Positions 25,257 through 37,593 of a stretch of 64,000 nt of DNA are shown here, in pieces. Position 1 is the first letter of the stretch. Every line of letters begins with the position of its first letter. Below the pieces are notes generated by a model that saw nothing but the letters and a program-made list of their open reading frames with translations, searched no databases and had not been told where the DNA came from. The position numbers and the translations under genes were made by a program. Source of the DNA: Parasedimentitalea huanghaiensis. GTDB taxonomy: Bacteria > Pseudomonadota > Alphaproteobacteria > Rhodobacterales > Rhodobacteraceae. Location of the stretch: positions 1-64,000 of the forward strand of contig NZ_WQLV01000012.1 of the NCBI RefSeq assembly GCF_009753675.1. The letters run 5' to 3'.

Positions 25257-26189
25257 ATGCGCATCATCCGAGATCATCAGTTTATAGAACCCCAAAGCCG
25301 CGGCGCCAGCGTTGCGATTGGCAATTTTGACGGCGTCCATCTGGGCCACCAATCGGTGATTGATCTGGCGCGGCGTGCTGCTCCGGATGCGCCACTTGGC
25401 GTCATGTCGTTTGAACCACACCCGCGTGAATACTTTGCCCCGGATGCACCGCCCTTTAGGTTGATGTCGCCAGAGGCCCGCGCCTCACGGTTGGAAAAGA
25501 TGGGTGTTGAGCATCTGTACCAGCTGAACTTTAACGCCACCCTGTCTGGCCTGTCGCCCGAAGAATTTGCCCGTGATGTTATTGCTGAGGGTTTGGGGCT
25601 GGCACATGTGGTTGTCGGCGCTGATTTCTGCTTTGGCAAAGGCCGCGCCGGCACTCCCACTGACCTGCAACGCTATGGCCAGCAATATGGGTTTGGCGTC
25701 ACCATAGCGCCACTGATGGAATATTCCGAACACACGGTCTCTTCGACCGCTATCCGCCAGGCACTGAGCGATGCACGCCCGCGTGATGCGGCCGCGATGC
25801 TGGGCCATTGGCACCGCATCGAAGGCCCAGTGATTGGCGGTGAACAGCGCGGGCGTGAACTGGGCTTCCCAACCGCGAATATGTCGATTGATGGGCTGCA
25901 CCTCCCCGCGTTTGGTGTCTATGCCGTCTTGGTGGATGTGCTGGATGGACCACATACTGGCAGTTACCATGGTGCGGCCTCGATGGGGGTGCGCCCGATG
26001 TTTGATGGGGATCACCCCAATCTTGAAACCTTCATCTTTGACTTTTCTGGCGATCTGTATGGGGCAACCCTTTCGGTTGGTCTGGTCGACTATCTACGCC
26101 CCGAGTTGAAATTTGACGGTTTGGACGCGTTGATCGAACACATGAATGCAGACTGCACACAGGCACGCGAGATACTGGCAAAGACATGA
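25257..26189 (+). CDS. ribF: bifunctional riboflavin kinase / FAD synthetase
   Basis: RibF phosphorylates riboflavin to FMN and adenylates it to FAD. The 310-aa protein has the nucleotidyltransferase motif AIGNFDGVHLGH near residue 20, VVGADFCFGKGRAG near residue 120, and STAIRQAL. The riboflavin kinase domain from about residue 185 holds RGRELGFPTANM and SMGVRPMFDG. Upstream frame is open for 12 codons, but MRIIRDHQFIEP fits the family. The stop overlaps the next gene by four bases (ATGA). Confidence 0.95.
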   Translation: MRIIRDHQFIEPQSRGASVAIGNFDGVHLGHQSVIDLARRAAPDAPLGVMSFEPHPREYFAPDAPPFRLMSPEARASRLEKMGVEHLYQLNFNATLSGLSPEEFARDVIAEGLGLAHVVVGADFCFGKGRAGTPTDLQRYGQQYGFGVTIAPLMEYSEHTVSSTAIRQALSDARPRDAAAMLGHWHRIEGPVIGGEQRGRELGFPTANMSIDGLHLPAFGVYAVLVDVLDGPHTGSYHGAASMGVRPMFDGDHPNLETFIFDFSGDLYGATLSVGLVDYLRPELKFDGLDALIEHMNADCTQAREILAKT

Positions 26190-26656
26190 CCGACCTCATC
26201 GATCGATCCGGGCTGGCCAAACGGTTTTGGGAAAAAAAGCCCCTGACCAAGTTGAACCAAAAAGAATGGGAGGCCCTGTGCGACGGCTGCGGCAAATGTT
26301 GCCTGAACAAACTGGAAGATGAGGACTCTGGTGAAGTGGCCCTGACCCGTGTGGCCTGTCGATTGCTGGACGATGCGACCTGCCTTTGTGCGCAATATGA
26401 TATCCGACACAACTTTGTTCCGGAATGTATCGTGTTAAAGCCAAGCAATCTGGACACTCACGCCTATTGGATGCCGCAGACCTGTGCTTACCGGCTGCTG
26501 TGGGAAGGCAAACCCCTGCCCGACTGGCATCCGCTGCTGACCGGTGATCCTGACAGCGTCCATGACGCTGGTGTTTCGATCAAAGGCTGGACAGTATCCG
26601 AGTTTGAAACCCCCGAAGAAGACTGGGAAGACCACATAATCGAGGAACCTATTTAA
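26186..26656 (+). CDS. YcgN family cysteine-cluster protein (UPF0260)
   Basis: A 156-aa protein with the cluster CDGCGKCCLNK at about residues 32-42 and two further cysteine groups (RVACRLLDDATCLC and PQTCAYRLL), as in the UPF0260/YcgN family, which may bind zinc or an iron-sulfur centre. The function is unknown. It is coupled to ribF and to the threonine aldolase gene by overlaps at both ends, so the three form one operon. Confidence 0.92.
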   Translation: MTDLIDRSGLAKRFWEKKPLTKLNQKEWEALCDGCGKCCLNKLEDEDSGEVALTRVACRLLDDATCLCAQYDIRHNFVPECIVLKPSNLDTHAYWMPQTCAYRLLWEGKPLPDWHPLLTGDPDSVHDAGVSIKGWTVSEFETPEEDWEDHIIEEPI

Positions 26657-27690
26657 TGCATTTTGCCTCTGACAACTCTGGGCCTGTTCACCCGCAAATT
26701 CTGCAAGCCCTGACCGAAGCAAACTCAGGATATGCTATGGGTTATGGCGCAGACGCGCAGATGGAAACCCTGCGTCAGACCCTACGCGAGCTATTTGAGG
26801 CCCCCGACGCGGCTGTCTATCTGGTTGCCACTGGCACAGCTGCCAATTCACTGGCACTCGCAACTCTAAGCCAGCCCTATCAAACTGTGTTTTGCTCGTC
26901 GGTTGCGCATATCCACGAAGACGAGTGCAATGCACCTGAGTTTTTCTCAGGCGGGGCCAAGCTGACGCTGGTTCCAGGTGATGACAAGATGACGCCGCAG
27001 GCTCTGCGCAACAGCATTGAGAGCGAAGAAACCCGTGGAGTTCACGGGCCCCAGCGGGGGCCGGTCGCGATCAGTCAAGTGACCGAACGCGGGTCAGTCT
27101 ATTCGCAGGATGAGCTACAGGCACTGTGTGCTGTAGCTGCTGAATTTGACTTATCAGTCCATCTGGATGGAGCGCGTTTTGCCAATGCGATGGTTTCCCT
27201 TGGATGCACCCCGGCTGAAATGAGCTGGAAAGCTGGAGTAGACGCAGTCAGCTTTGGCGGCACCAAGAATGGTTGTATGGGCGTTGAAGCCGTTATCTTC
27301 TTTGACCCGAAACACGCCTGGGAATTTGAACTACGCCGTAAGCGCGGCGCACATCTGTTTTCCAAAAACCGCTATCTGGCAGCGCAGATGTTGGGCTATC
27401 TGAAAGACGGATTGTGGTTGGACAATGCGCGGAACGCTAACGCCAATTGTGACTATCTGGCCGAAGGATTGCGCAAAGCCGGTGCAGAATTCCTGCACAG
27501 CCCCGATGCCAACATGATCTTTGCCTCCCTGCCGAGGGCAACCCACCAAAAAGCCTTTGCGGCCGGTGCCAGTTACCACCTGTGGGATGGGGGCTTGGAA
27601 GGCCCTGAAGATGAACTCGTAGGCGCAAGGTTTGTATGTGACTGGTCAATTGGCCAGGATCAGATTGATCAATTTCTGGCGCTGCTTTAG
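26656..27690 (+). CDS. ltaE: low-specificity L-threonine aldolase
   Basis: A PLP enzyme of 344 aa that cleaves threonine or allo-threonine to glycine and acetaldehyde. The start MHFASDNSGPVHPQIL, the active-site histidine in VAHIHEDECNAPEF, HLDGARFANA and the PLP lysine in SFGGTKNGCMG (near residue 205) are clear. The ATG overlaps the last base of the ycgN stop. The gene symbol follows the E. coli family name. Confidence 0.93.
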   Translation: MHFASDNSGPVHPQILQALTEANSGYAMGYGADAQMETLRQTLRELFEAPDAAVYLVATGTAANSLALATLSQPYQTVFCSSVAHIHEDECNAPEFFSGGAKLTLVPGDDKMTPQALRNSIESEETRGVHGPQRGPVAISQVTERGSVYSQDELQALCAVAAEFDLSVHLDGARFANAMVSLGCTPAEMSWKAGVDAVSFGGTKNGCMGVEAVIFFDPKHAWEFELRRKRGAHLFSKNRYLAAQMLGYLKDGLWLDNARNANANCDYLAEGLRKAGAEFLHSPDANMIFASLPRATHQKAFAAGASYHLWDGGLEGPEDELVGARFVCDWSIGQDQIDQFLALL

Positions 27691-27705
27691 TCAAGCCGGG
27701 GCGAA

Positions 27706-27737
27706 TGGGGGCTTTGCCCCCAAACCCCCAGGATATT
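27706..27737. repeat. G/C hairpin with CCCCCAGGATATTT tail, roseobacter-type intergenic repeat
   Basis: TGGGGGC-TTT-GCCCCCA is a perfect hairpin, followed by AACCCCCAGGATATTT, between the convergent threonine aldolase and hydrolase genes. From general knowledge this motif recurs in intergenic DNA of Rhodobacteraceae. It may act as a terminator or mRNA end. Confidence 0.5.
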
Positions 27738-27738
27738 T

Positions 27739-28560
27739 CTAGCTAGATGAAGATGGATCCGGGCATGTCTTCCACAGCTCTCTCAGTTTATCTGCAACGT
27801 CTGTCGAATGGGAGATCGGTACCATATGGCCCGCGCCCTCGATCACTGACGACATTGTATTTGGAAGACGTTTGCACAGACCCTTATTGACCGACGTGAT
27901 GATCTGTTTGGTTTCACTGCCTCGCAGCAGCAGCGTCGGCATGGTCAGGCCTTTTAATCCCCCAGGCGCCAGTAAACCCAACGGATCGGTCAGGATTGCC
28001 TGATCGCAAGCTGGAACAATTTGAATTGCCCGGGTCATAGCTGCACGGGTTGGTTCTGGCAGATCCGGCCAGCGCGGTGCACCTGAGCTCCACATCCGAT
28101 TAAACAGGCGCGCGGCCAGCGCAGCATCACCTGCTTCAAGTGCGTCTAAGAAAGGTCTGTTCTCAACCTCGAGGTCTTGCAGAGCATTCGGGTCCTCAGC
28201 CATGGCTGCTGCAAAGAACACAGGTTCAATCAGGGTCAGGCTCCGCACCAGATTTGGGCGTTGTACGGCCATCCGAAGAGCAACTGTTGCACCGAACGAA
28301 TGGCCTATCAGATCCACGGGTTTTTCCAGCAGGGTCAGGCCAGCCTGAACGTTTCGGTCCTGAAAATCGCCCAGCCCGTCCCAATCCGGGCTGCGACCAT
28401 GGGTTAGCATGTCAAAGGCGGTCAGAGTGACATCCCCCTCCAAAGCTGCCTCCAGCCCGCGCCAAGTGCCTGAATGCGCCAGTGAACAGTGCACGGCCAG
28501 CAACTGACGTGCGCCCGTGCCAAAACTGCGCGAAAATACCGGCTGTGGCAAATCCGCCAT
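27739..28560 (-). CDS. alpha/beta fold hydrolase
   Basis: A 273-aa cytosolic hydrolase. The nucleophile elbow is LIGHSFGATVAL near residue 88, with an oxyanion loop at LAVHCSLAHSGTW and a catalytic histidine probably in GAGHMVPISH near residue 245. An acid candidate is in LLRGSETKQII. The substrate is unknown. Its ATG shares one base with the stop of the isomerase gene (TAATG), so the two are translationally coupled. Confidence 0.88.
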   Translation of the reverse strand: MADLPQPVFSRSFGTGARQLLAVHCSLAHSGTWRGLEAALEGDVTLTAFDMLTHGRSPDWDGLGDFQDRNVQAGLTLLEKPVDLIGHSFGATVALRMAVQRPNLVRSLTLIEPVFFAAAMAEDPNALQDLEVENRPFLDALEAGDAALAARLFNRMWSSGAPRWPDLPEPTRAAMTRAIQIVPACDQAILTDPLGLLAPGGLKGLTMPTLLLRGSETKQIITSVNKGLCKRLPNTMSSVIEGAGHMVPISHSTDVADKLRELWKTCPDPSSSS

Positions 28561-29159
28561 TAAGCGATGTCCTCCAGATGCTGATCCAGGTCATCCAACC
28601 GGTCCTGGCCCCAAAATCTGGCCCCGTCCGAGGTGATGTAAAACGGCGCGCCAAAGACGCCCTCACTGACGGCGTCCTCTAAGTTTTGCGCATAGGTCTC
28701 GGCGCCGGTCAGCAATCCGCTATCCGCCAGCGCTGGGTCGAAACCGGCGCTTTGCAGACAATCGCGAATCACATCATCCCCGGCGATGTTTCGCTCTTCG
28801 GCCCAGACCGCGCGGGTAAACGCGTGATGCAGTTTGCCCAGATCGCCACTACCCGCATTTTGGGCTGCAATAAAGGCATAAGACGATGGCGCTGGGTTGG
28901 TTGGCCAATAGGCAGGTTTCAGGTTTAGCGGCAGGTCGAGCTTTTTGGCCTGACGTTCCATTTCAATCAGGCGGTATTCCTGTCGTGACGGATGCCTGTC
29001 TTTGGGCGGCTGACCTCCTGTACGGCCAAACAGGCCCGCAATATCCAGTGGTTTGTAGTCAATACTCGCGCCATGTTTGTCGGCGATCTCCTCCAACCGT
29101 GTGCCCGCCAGATAGGTATAGGGCGACAGCGTGGAAAAGTAGAAACGGATCTGGGTCAT
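28560..29159 (-). CDS. 2-hydroxychromene-2-carboxylate isomerase-like (DsbA-family) protein
   Basis: A 199-aa thioredoxin-fold protein of the DsbA/kappa-GST family. The catalytic region is [21 protein letters not shown], where serine replaces the DsbA cysteine, as in HCCA isomerases that use glutathione. The C-terminal [25 protein letters not shown] holds the cis-proline loop. It could act in degradation of aromatic compounds; no such pathway is nearby. GGAGAG sets the start at 29159. It forms an operon with the downstream hydrolase. Confidence 0.9.
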   Translation of the reverse strand: MTQIRFYFSTLSPYTYLAGTRLEEIADKHGASIDYKPLDIAGLFGRTGGQPPKDRHPSRQEYRLIEMERQAKKLDLPLNLKPAYWPTNPAPSSYAFIAAQNAGSGDLGKLHHAFTRAVWAEERNIAGDDVIRDCLQSAGFDPALADSGLLTGAETYAQNLEDAVSEGVFGAPFYITSDGARFWGQDRLDDLDQHLEDIA

Positions 29160-29267
29160 TTTGGCACTCTCCTGCCTAAGAACTTTGCCCGACGCTACGC
29201 CCATGCTAAGCGGTGTTCAACATCACGAATCTGTCACACTGCTCAGCTGCCTGGGGATATTCAGCTT

Positions 29268-30290
29268 ATGCCGACACTCAACGAACCCAAACTCATTTCT
29301 GGGAATGCTAACCCACCTCTTGCCGAGGCAATCAGCCGTCGGATGAGCCTGCATCGCGGCGTCGACCAAGGGCTTGTCGATGCCCGCGTCGAACGCTTCA
29401 ATGACGGTGAAATCTTTGTCGAGGTCTATGAAAACGTCCGCGGCGAGGACATGTTCATTATTCAGCCGACATCAAACCCGGCCAACGACAACCTGATGGA
29501 ATTGCTGATCATCTCAGACGCGCTGCGCCGGTCATCAGCCCAGCGGATCACTGCGGTGATCCCCTACTTTGGCTATGCCCGTCAGGACCGCCGCACGAAG
29601 GCGCGGACGCCGATTACCTCCAAGCTGGTGGCCAATATGTTGGTCGAAGCTGGCATTGAACGGGTCCTGACCATGGATCTGCACGCAGCACAGATTCAGG
29701 GCTTTTTCGACATTCCAGTTGATAACCTCTACGCCAGCCCGATTTTTGCGCTGGACGTCAAAAACCAGTTCAAAGACCGTATGGATGAATTAATGGTGGT
29801 GTCGCCAGATGTGGGCGGTGTTGCCCGGGCGCGCGAACTGGCCAAACGGATCAGCGCACCGTTGTCGATTGTTGACAAACGCCGCGGTAAGCCGGGTGAA
29901 GTTGCGGAAATGACCGTGATCGGGGATGTTAAAGACAAGATTTGCCTGATCATCGATGACATGTGCGACACAGCTGGCACCCTGTGCAAGGCGGCCCAAG
30001 TGCTGCTGGACGAAGGTGCCAAAGAGGTGCATGCCTATATCACCCACGGTGTGATGAGCGGCCCAGCTGTTGAACGTGTGTCCAACTCGGTGATGAAATC
30101 TCTCGTTTTGACGGATTCGATCCAGCCAACCGAGGCAGTTCTGAACACGCCCAACATCCGTGTTCTGCCCACCGCGCCGCTGTTTACCCAAGCGATCCTG
30201 AACATCTGGCACGGCACCTCTGTATCGTCACTGTTTGACGACAAGACGCTGATCCCGATCTACGAGTCATTGTACTCCAACAACATTTGA
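29268..30290 (+). CDS. prs: ribose-phosphate pyrophosphokinase (PRPP synthetase)
   Basis: A 340-aa enzyme that makes PRPP for purine, pyrimidine, histidine and NAD synthesis. It carries the class I signatures [31 protein letters not shown], the [14 protein letters not shown] metal site and the PRPP loop [16 protein letters not shown]. The N-terminal [15 protein letters not shown] is also typical. A long 5' open frame is rejected because family homology begins at MPTLNEPKL, with GGGGAT upstream. A strong terminator follows. Confidence 0.96.
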   Translation: MPTLNEPKLISGNANPPLAEAISRRMSLHRGVDQGLVDARVERFNDGEIFVEVYENVRGEDMFIIQPTSNPANDNLMELLIISDALRRSSAQRITAVIPYFGYARQDRRTKARTPITSKLVANMLVEAGIERVLTMDLHAAQIQGFFDIPVDNLYASPIFALDVKNQFKDRMDELMVVSPDVGGVARARELAKRISAPLSIVDKRRGKPGEVAEMTVIGDVKDKICLIIDDMCDTAGTLCKAAQVLLDEGAKEVHAYITHGVMSGPAVERVSNSVMKSLVLTDSIQPTEAVLNTPNIRVLPTAPLFTQAILNIWHGTSVSSLFDDKTLIPIYESLYSNNI

Positions 30291-30314
30291 TTGCGGCTCA
30301 CAGCCCAGTCAAAG

Positions 30315-30343
30315 ACCCGTGCAGGACACTGCGCGGGTTTTTT
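30315..30343 (+). terminator. prs terminator
   Basis: ACCCGTGCAG-GACA-CTGCGCGGGT forms a 10-bp stem with one wobble pair, followed by six T. Confidence 0.88.
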
Positions 30344-30420
30344 ATTGGCTCAGACCAACGTCCACAGGTCCAGCACGCTCGTGGTATCAAGGTGCTACTC
30401 TTTGAAATTGGGTCGCCCTG

Positions 30421-31974
30421 TCAGTCGTCGTCAGTCGTAAGTTCGGTCAAGGTTTGGATGAGATCAAAACGGCTAACAGGCTTAATCAAATGCACATCGC
30501 CACTCTCAATTCCCTTGCTATGCGTTGCAACATCAGTGGGATGGCCAGATATAAAGACAACAGGAAGTTCGGGACATACCTGACGACAGAGTGCAGCAAG
30601 TTCCGGCCCCTGGACAGAGCCAGGCATGATAACGTCTGTCAATAAGATGTCTGGGCACAGACCCGCCTGGATCTGTTGCAGTGCCTCGTTACCATCAGCA
30701 CAGGCTACAACACGATAGTTCGCTTTCTGCAATTGTCGTACAATTATGTTGCGAACTTTACTTTCATCCTCGGCACAAAGGACAAGCTTTTCCAGCGGCG
30801 CCTTGGCACAGTTCTGCGTTTCAATTTTTTGTGTTTCCAGCTCAGATAACTCCGCCGGAAAATACAATTCCATCGACGTTCCTGCACCTTTTTCACTGTA
30901 GGCTCTTATCGTCCCATTTGACTGACGCATGAATCCGAAAACCATAGAAAGCCCCAGCCCCGAGCCCTTCCCCACAGGTTTGGTCGTAAAAAACGGATCG
31001 AAGATTCGACTGATTGTATCTGGGTCCATTCCCTCGCCAGAATCGGAGATGACCAGCATCACATAGCGGCCGGGATCAATGCTTTCACCGGAAGTCTGGA
31101 TATAGTCACTGTCGATCTGCACATTGCTCGTCGTGATTAAGATACGCCCCTCTTCGATTAAGGCGTCCCGGGCATTATTCACAATATTCAAGAGTGCTGT
31201 TTCCAACTGAGCGGTATCTATCTTGGCTTTCCACAAGTCGGGCGCGGTTACTGTGTCGAACTCTATATTTGGTGGTAATAGTCTGCGGATCATTCTGGCA
31301 AATCCAATGACCACTTCGTTCAAATCAATGACACTTGGTGTCAGGTGGGCCTTTCGACCATAACTCAACAATTGCTGCGTAAGCTTTCCCCCCTGCAATG
31401 TCGCGGTCATCGCATCTTCGATGTATTCTAGCCGTTCCTTTGCATCAGGATCATCTTGAAGAAATTCCAAGTTCCCCAAGACAACTGCCAAAAGATTATT
31501 GAAATCATGAGCGACGCCACCAACAAGAGCGCCAATGGCTTCCATACGTTGTTTTTGCTGTAATTGTGCAGCGGCGCGTTTTGCCTCTGAGTTGTCAAAG
31601 ATAATGGCCAGGGACCGAATATGATCACCATTTCCATCATATTCTGAAATTGCAGAAAGCAGGACAGGTAGCAGCGTTCCATCTTTACACACAAAGTCAT
31701 ACTCAACGTTGTAAATTTTCCCTGCTTCAACGACCTTTGGCTGCCCCACTTTTATTGCATACTCGCGGGACTTCTCGCTCAGGAAATCGAAACTCTTTTT
31801 TCCTTCCATTTCTTCAACCGTGTAGCCAAGCTTGTCTGCCCAGAACTGACTGACACGAACGAGGGTTCCAGATCTATCAATTGCATGCATCAAAACTGGT
31901 GCCGCTTTGAACAGAGGGTCCAAAGGGTCATCCGTCTCTAATGATTGCCAGAATCGCAAAATATTGTCGGTCAT
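30421..31974 (-). CDS. PAS hybrid sensor histidine kinase
   Basis: A 517-aa cytoplasmic sensor. A PAS domain covers about residues 22-128 and includes SQFWADKLGYTVEEMEG and EYDFVCKDGTLLPV. The phospho-acceptor is H156 in GGVAHDFNNLLA, and the ATPase domain shows NIVNNARDAL, DSGEGMDP and GKGSGLGLSMV. A C-terminal receiver carries aspartate 447 in ILLTDVIMPG. There is no transmembrane segment. The signal may be light, redox or a small ligand; no Cys of the LOV type (NCRFLQ) is seen. The start is chosen for its AAGGG site; TTG (32070) and ATG (32055) starts upstream are possible. Confidence 0.92.
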   Translation of the reverse strand: MTDNILRFWQSLETDDPLDPLFKAAPVLMHAIDRSGTLVRVSQFWADKLGYTVEEMEGKKSFDFLSEKSREYAIKVGQPKVVEAGKIYNVEYDFVCKDGTLLPVLLSAISEYDGNGDHIRSLAIIFDNSEAKRAAAQLQQKQRMEAIGALVGGVAHDFNNLLAVVLGNLEFLQDDPDAKERLEYIEDAMTATLQGGKLTQQLLSYGRKAHLTPSVIDLNEVVIGFARMIRRLLPPNIEFDTVTAPDLWKAKIDTAQLETALLNIVNNARDALIEEGRILITTSNVQIDSDYIQTSGESIDPGRYVMLVISDSGEGMDPDTISRIFDPFFTTKPVGKGSGLGLSMVFGFMRQSNGTIRAYSEKGAGTSMELYFPAELSELETQKIETQNCAKAPLEKLVLCAEDESKVRNIIVRQLQKANYRVVACADGNEALQQIQAGLCPDILLTDVIMPGSVQGPELAALCRQVCPELPVVFISGHPTDVATHSKGIESGDVHLIKPVSRFDLIQTLTELTTDDD

Positions 31975-32070
31975 AGGAGCACCCTTCAAAAGCGGCGTCG
32001 CCTTCAATGCGCCTTGCCTCAGAGTGCCTCTTAGGAGAATGAGTTCTTTCGCCATCCTTCCTTTATTCAA

Positions 32071-32255
32071 CGTTGCATAGCTGATTACAGCTGTCTACTG
32101 ATCCTCATCTCCACCGTGATCTCAAGCAACTAAAGGAACCGTGTGCCGCCTTTTGCGGCAGCAGAATTTTGTAAAATCAGCTACCGATCCGGCTATGTTC
32201 AGGTGGAAAGTGCAGTGTTGCCCTCTGAAGCGAAAGGCATCAGCGGAACGAGTTC
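32071..32255. other. short intergenic gap
   Basis: No gene is supported between the histidine kinase and lectin genes. An ATG-less leader of the kinase is included in this interval. Confidence 0.4.
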
Positions 32256-32606
32256 CTACTGCACGTCCCAGTCATCCGCAAACGGCAGATCACCGATCGC
32301 CGTCCAAGAGGCCCGCAGCCGCGCGATGCGGCTGTCGGCCCAGGTGCGGAACACAATCTCAAACCCCTTGGCGGTCACATTCTCAGCCACCAGCTCGGCA
32401 CGGATAGAGGCTGAGGTGTCCATGTCCCAGAGCGAGATCGCCAGCTGCACAGCAGGAGGAGAGGCAAATGCCTCGTCAAAACGTATCTTTTTGCGGCGCT
32501 CGCGCGGGCCGGATCCGGTCCACATTGCCCCGCCGTTTTCAAAATCGGCAAAAACGGTCACATCGCCCTGATGAATCCCGGTTCGTGGATTTCTTAGTCT
32601 TTTCAT
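32256..32606 (-). CDS. H-type lectin domain protein
   Basis: A 116-aa single-domain protein. The pattern FADFENGGAMWTGSGPRERRKKIRFDEAF, then VQLAISLWDMD and FEIVFRTWADSRIARLRASWTAIG, matches the H-type (Helix pomatia agglutinin-like) lectin fold, which binds sugars such as GalNAc. There is no signal peptide. It lies downstream of atpC on the same strand, beyond a terminator. In related genomes the same neighbourhood appears to recur (from general knowledge). Its role is unknown. Confidence 0.82.
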   Translation of the reverse strand: MKRLRNPRTGIHQGDVTVFADFENGGAMWTGSGPRERRKKIRFDEAFASPPAVQLAISLWDMDTSASIRAELVAENVTAKGFEIVFRTWADSRIARLRASWTAIGDLPFADDWDVQ

Positions 32607-32678
32607 ATGCAGCCCGGTCTAGTGTCCCTGTATCCAATCTTATGTGAAAAATTAGGCAAGACTAGGACCAAAAACAAG

Positions 32679-32704
32679 AAAACCGGCCCTCAGGGGCCGG
32701 TTTT
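32679..32704. terminator. terminator after the ATP synthase operon
   Basis: AAAACCGGCCC-TCAG-GGGCCGGTTTT, with T-runs on both strands. In the minus direction it ends the atpHAGDC transcript. Confidence 0.88.
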
Positions 32705-32730
32705 AATGTCTTACTTTCAAACATCATCCC

Positions 32731-33147
32731 TTACAGGTTGATGTGCTCGCCCAGTGCTTCCATGTCCGCCAACAACTTGGTGGCGTCGTCAACCAGGGTG
32801 TGATGCTCTTCCTTAGTCTCGTGCGCTGCTGCCTGGGCTGCGCGTGCAGCTTCGATCAGCTCGTCCAGATGATCACGGGTCATTTCGGTTACCGGAATGG
32901 CTTTCTCAGCCAGAACCGACAGACCTTCAGAACCGATTTCAGCAAAACCGCCCGACACAACATATTCCGAGTTTCCTGCGGGGCTTTCGACCCGAAGAAG
33001 ACCTGGACGCAGTGTGGTGATGGTTGGCGCATGCATCGGCATAGCCGTCATGTCACCATCCGCACCCGGAATTTGAACCGCGGTCACCTGAAGCGAAGCA
33101 AGGCTTCGCTCCGGGCTCACGAGGTCGAATTGCATGGTATCAGCCAT
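32731..33147 (-). CDS. atpC: F1 ATP synthase epsilon subunit
   Basis: The 138-aa epsilon subunit of the F1 rotor, which links gamma to the c-ring and can inhibit ATP hydrolysis. It has the N-terminal beta-sandwich motif [15 protein letters not shown], the [19 protein letters not shown] loop, and a short C-terminal helical part. It is the last atp gene before the terminator. AAGGAGG precedes the ATG. Confidence 0.97.
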   Translation of the reverse strand: MADTMQFDLVSPERSLASLQVTAVQIPGADGDMTAMPMHAPTITTLRPGLLRVESPAGNSEYVVSGGFAEIGSEGLSVLAEKAIPVTEMTRDHLDELIEAARAAQAAAHETKEEHHTLVDDATKLLADMEALGEHINL

Positions 33148-33158
33148 TACGACCCTCC

Positions 33159-35479
<2,321 letters not shown>

Positions 35480-35493
35480 TGCCGCGTCCCCCC

Positions 35494-37032
35494 TTAAGCG
35501 AAATCAGCGGCGAATTCGTCCAGCGCAGCTTTGATCTTATCGGCGGCATCACCTTTGATCTTGGGATCTTCATTGGTGATGAAGTCCAGCAAATCCTGAT
35601 GCTTGCCACGCAGGTGCGCCAGAAGACCAGCTTCGTAGCGACCAACTGCGTTCACGTCGATCTTGTCCAGGTATCCAGTGGTACCTGCAAAGATAACGCA
35701 GACGATTTCAGCATTGGTCAGTGGCGAGTACTGAGGCTGTTTCATCAGCTCGGTCAGACGGGCACCACGGTTCAGCAGCTGCTGAGTGGCGGCATCCAGG
35801 TCGGAACCGAACTGCGCAAAGGCAGCCATTTCACGATACTGAGCCAGTTCCAGTTTAACCGGACCAGCAACCGACTTCATCGAGTTTGTCTGAGCGGACG
35901 AACCAACACGAGACACCGACAGACCGGTGTTCACAGCAGGACGGATACCCTGGTAGAACAGTTCGGTTTCCAGGAAGATCTGACCGTCAGTGATCGAAAT
36001 CACGTTGGTTGGAATAAACGCCGAAACGTCGCCACCCTGGGTTTCAATGATTGGCAGAGCTGTCAGCGAGCCGTTGCCATTGTCGTCGCCCAATTTGGCC
36101 GAACGCTCCAGCAGGCGCGAGTGAAGATAGAAAACGTCACCTGGGTAAGCTTCACGTCCTGGTGGACGACGCAGCAGCAGGGACATCTGACGGTAGGACA
36201 CAGCCTGCTTGGACAGATCATCATAGATGATCAGAGCATGGCGGCCGTTGTCGCGGAAGAATTCAGCCATGGCTGTCGCGGCATATGGTGCCAGGAACTG
36301 CATAGGAGCCGGGTCGGACGCTGTCGCGGCCACAACGATGGAATATTCCATCGCACCGGTTTCTTCCAGCTTCTTAACCAGCTGAGCAACAGTCGAACGC
36401 TTCTGGCCGATCGCTACGTATACGCAGTACAGCTTTTTGCCTTCGTCGTCGCCAGCGGCTTCGTTGTAGGATTTCTGGTTCAGGATCGCGTCCAGAGCAA
36501 CGGCAGTTTTACCGGTCTGACGGTCACCAATGATCAGCTCTCGCTGGCCACGACCAATTGGGATCATCGCATCAACGGATTTCAGACCAGTCGCCATCGG
36601 CTCGTGAACCGATTTACGTGGAATGATGCCCGGAGCTTTAACGTCGGCGATGCCGCGTTCAGTGCTCTCGATTGGGCCCTTGCCGTCCAGCGGGTTACCC
36701 AGACCGTCAACAACGCGACCCAGCAGACCGTTACCGATTGGAACGTCCACGATCGAGTTGGTGCGCTTAACAGTGTCGCCTTCTTTGATGTCACGGTCGG
36801 ACCCAAAGATAACGATACCAACGTTGTCGCTTTCCAAGTTCAGCGCCATACCCATGATGCCGCCGGGGAATTCGACCATTTCACCAGCCTGAACATTGTC
36901 CAGACCGTAAACGCGGGCGATACCATCACCAACGCTCAGCACACGACCAATTTCAGCAACTTCGGCTTCTTGACCGAAGTTTTTGATTTGATCCTTCAGG
37001 ATTGCAGAAATCTCTGCAGCTTGGATACCCAT
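35494..37032 (-). CDS. atpA: F1 ATP synthase alpha subunit
   Basis: The 512-aa regulatory alpha subunit. [11 protein letters not shown] is the Walker A loop near residue 170, with [22 protein letters not shown], the [17 protein letters not shown] region and the [15 protein letters not shown] loop following. The 5' neighbour atpH ends directly before it. A GAGG site precedes the ATG. The 726-codon antisense frame is rejected. Confidence 0.99.
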   Translation of the reverse strand: MGIQAAEISAILKDQIKNFGQEAEVAEIGRVLSVGDGIARVYGLDNVQAGEMVEFPGGIMGMALNLESDNVGIVIFGSDRDIKEGDTVKRTNSIVDVPIGNGLLGRVVDGLGNPLDGKGPIESTERGIADVKAPGIIPRKSVHEPMATGLKSVDAMIPIGRGQRELIIGDRQTGKTAVALDAILNQKSYNEAAGDDEGKKLYCVYVAIGQKRSTVAQLVKKLEETGAMEYSIVVAATASDPAPMQFLAPYAATAMAEFFRDNGRHALIIYDDLSKQAVSYRQMSLLLRRPPGREAYPGDVFYLHSRLLERSAKLGDDNGNGSLTALPIIETQGGDVSAFIPTNVISITDGQIFLETELFYQGIRPAVNTGLSVSRVGSSAQTNSMKSVAGPVKLELAQYREMAAFAQFGSDLDAATQQLLNRGARLTELMKQPQYSPLTNAEIVCVIFAGTTGYLDKIDVNAVGRYEAGLLAHLRGKHQDLLDFITNEDPKIKGDAADKIKAALDEFAADFA

Positions 37033-37593
37033 TTATCCGACCTCTTTCATTACATTCTGGAGGGAGTCGAGCTTGGAGCGGATCGAGCTATCGATCATCT
37101 TCGAGCCCACTTTGACGACGAGACCGCCGATGATTTTCTCATCGACGGTTGCATTAATAGTAACTTTTTTGCCTACACGAGCAGTCAGCGTTTTCGCCAG
37201 CTTTTCGCTTTGGGTCTTGGTCAAAGCCTTGGCCGAGGTCACATCTGCTGTGACTTCACCACGGGCCTCTGCCAATTGGCTACGCAGCGCGGCAATCAGC
37301 GCTGGAAGAACAAAGAGACGGCGGTTTCCAGCCATCAGCGCCAGCGCGTTGCTCATCATGGAGTCGAGCCCCATCTTAGCAGCAATCGCAGAGATCGCGG
37401 CACCCTGCTCGTCGCGCGAAACCAGCGGCGAATTGATCAGGTTGCGCAGATCAGCACTGTCAGCCATTGCGGCTTCCAAATCATTGATACTGGTTTCAAG
37501 ACCACTCAGGGCCTTGTTCTCTTCTGCAATCTCAAAGATCGCAGTGGCATAGCGCGCGGCAATGCCTGCGGAAATCGAAGCTGGTTCGGACAC
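37033..37593 (-). CDS. atpH: F1 ATP synthase delta subunit
   Basis: The 186-aa delta subunit that ties F1 to the peripheral stalk. GTG at 37593 gives the standard start VSEPASISAGIAARYATAIFEIA, with GGAAGG six bases upstream; the longer upstream frame is not used. The C-terminal KIIGGLVVKVGSKMIDSSIRSKLDSLQ is the AtpH signature. It is the first gene of the operon. The F0 genes (a, b, b', c) are elsewhere, as is usual in alphaproteobacteria. Confidence 0.96.
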   Translation of the reverse strand: MSEPASISAGIAARYATAIFEIAEENKALSGLETSINDLEAAMADSADLRNLINSPLVSRDEQGAAISAIAAKMGLDSMMSNALALMAGNRRLFVLPALIAALRSQLAEARGEVTADVTSAKALTKTQSEKLAKTLTARVGKKVTINATVDEKIIGGLVVKVGSKMIDSSIRSKLDSLQNVMKEVG

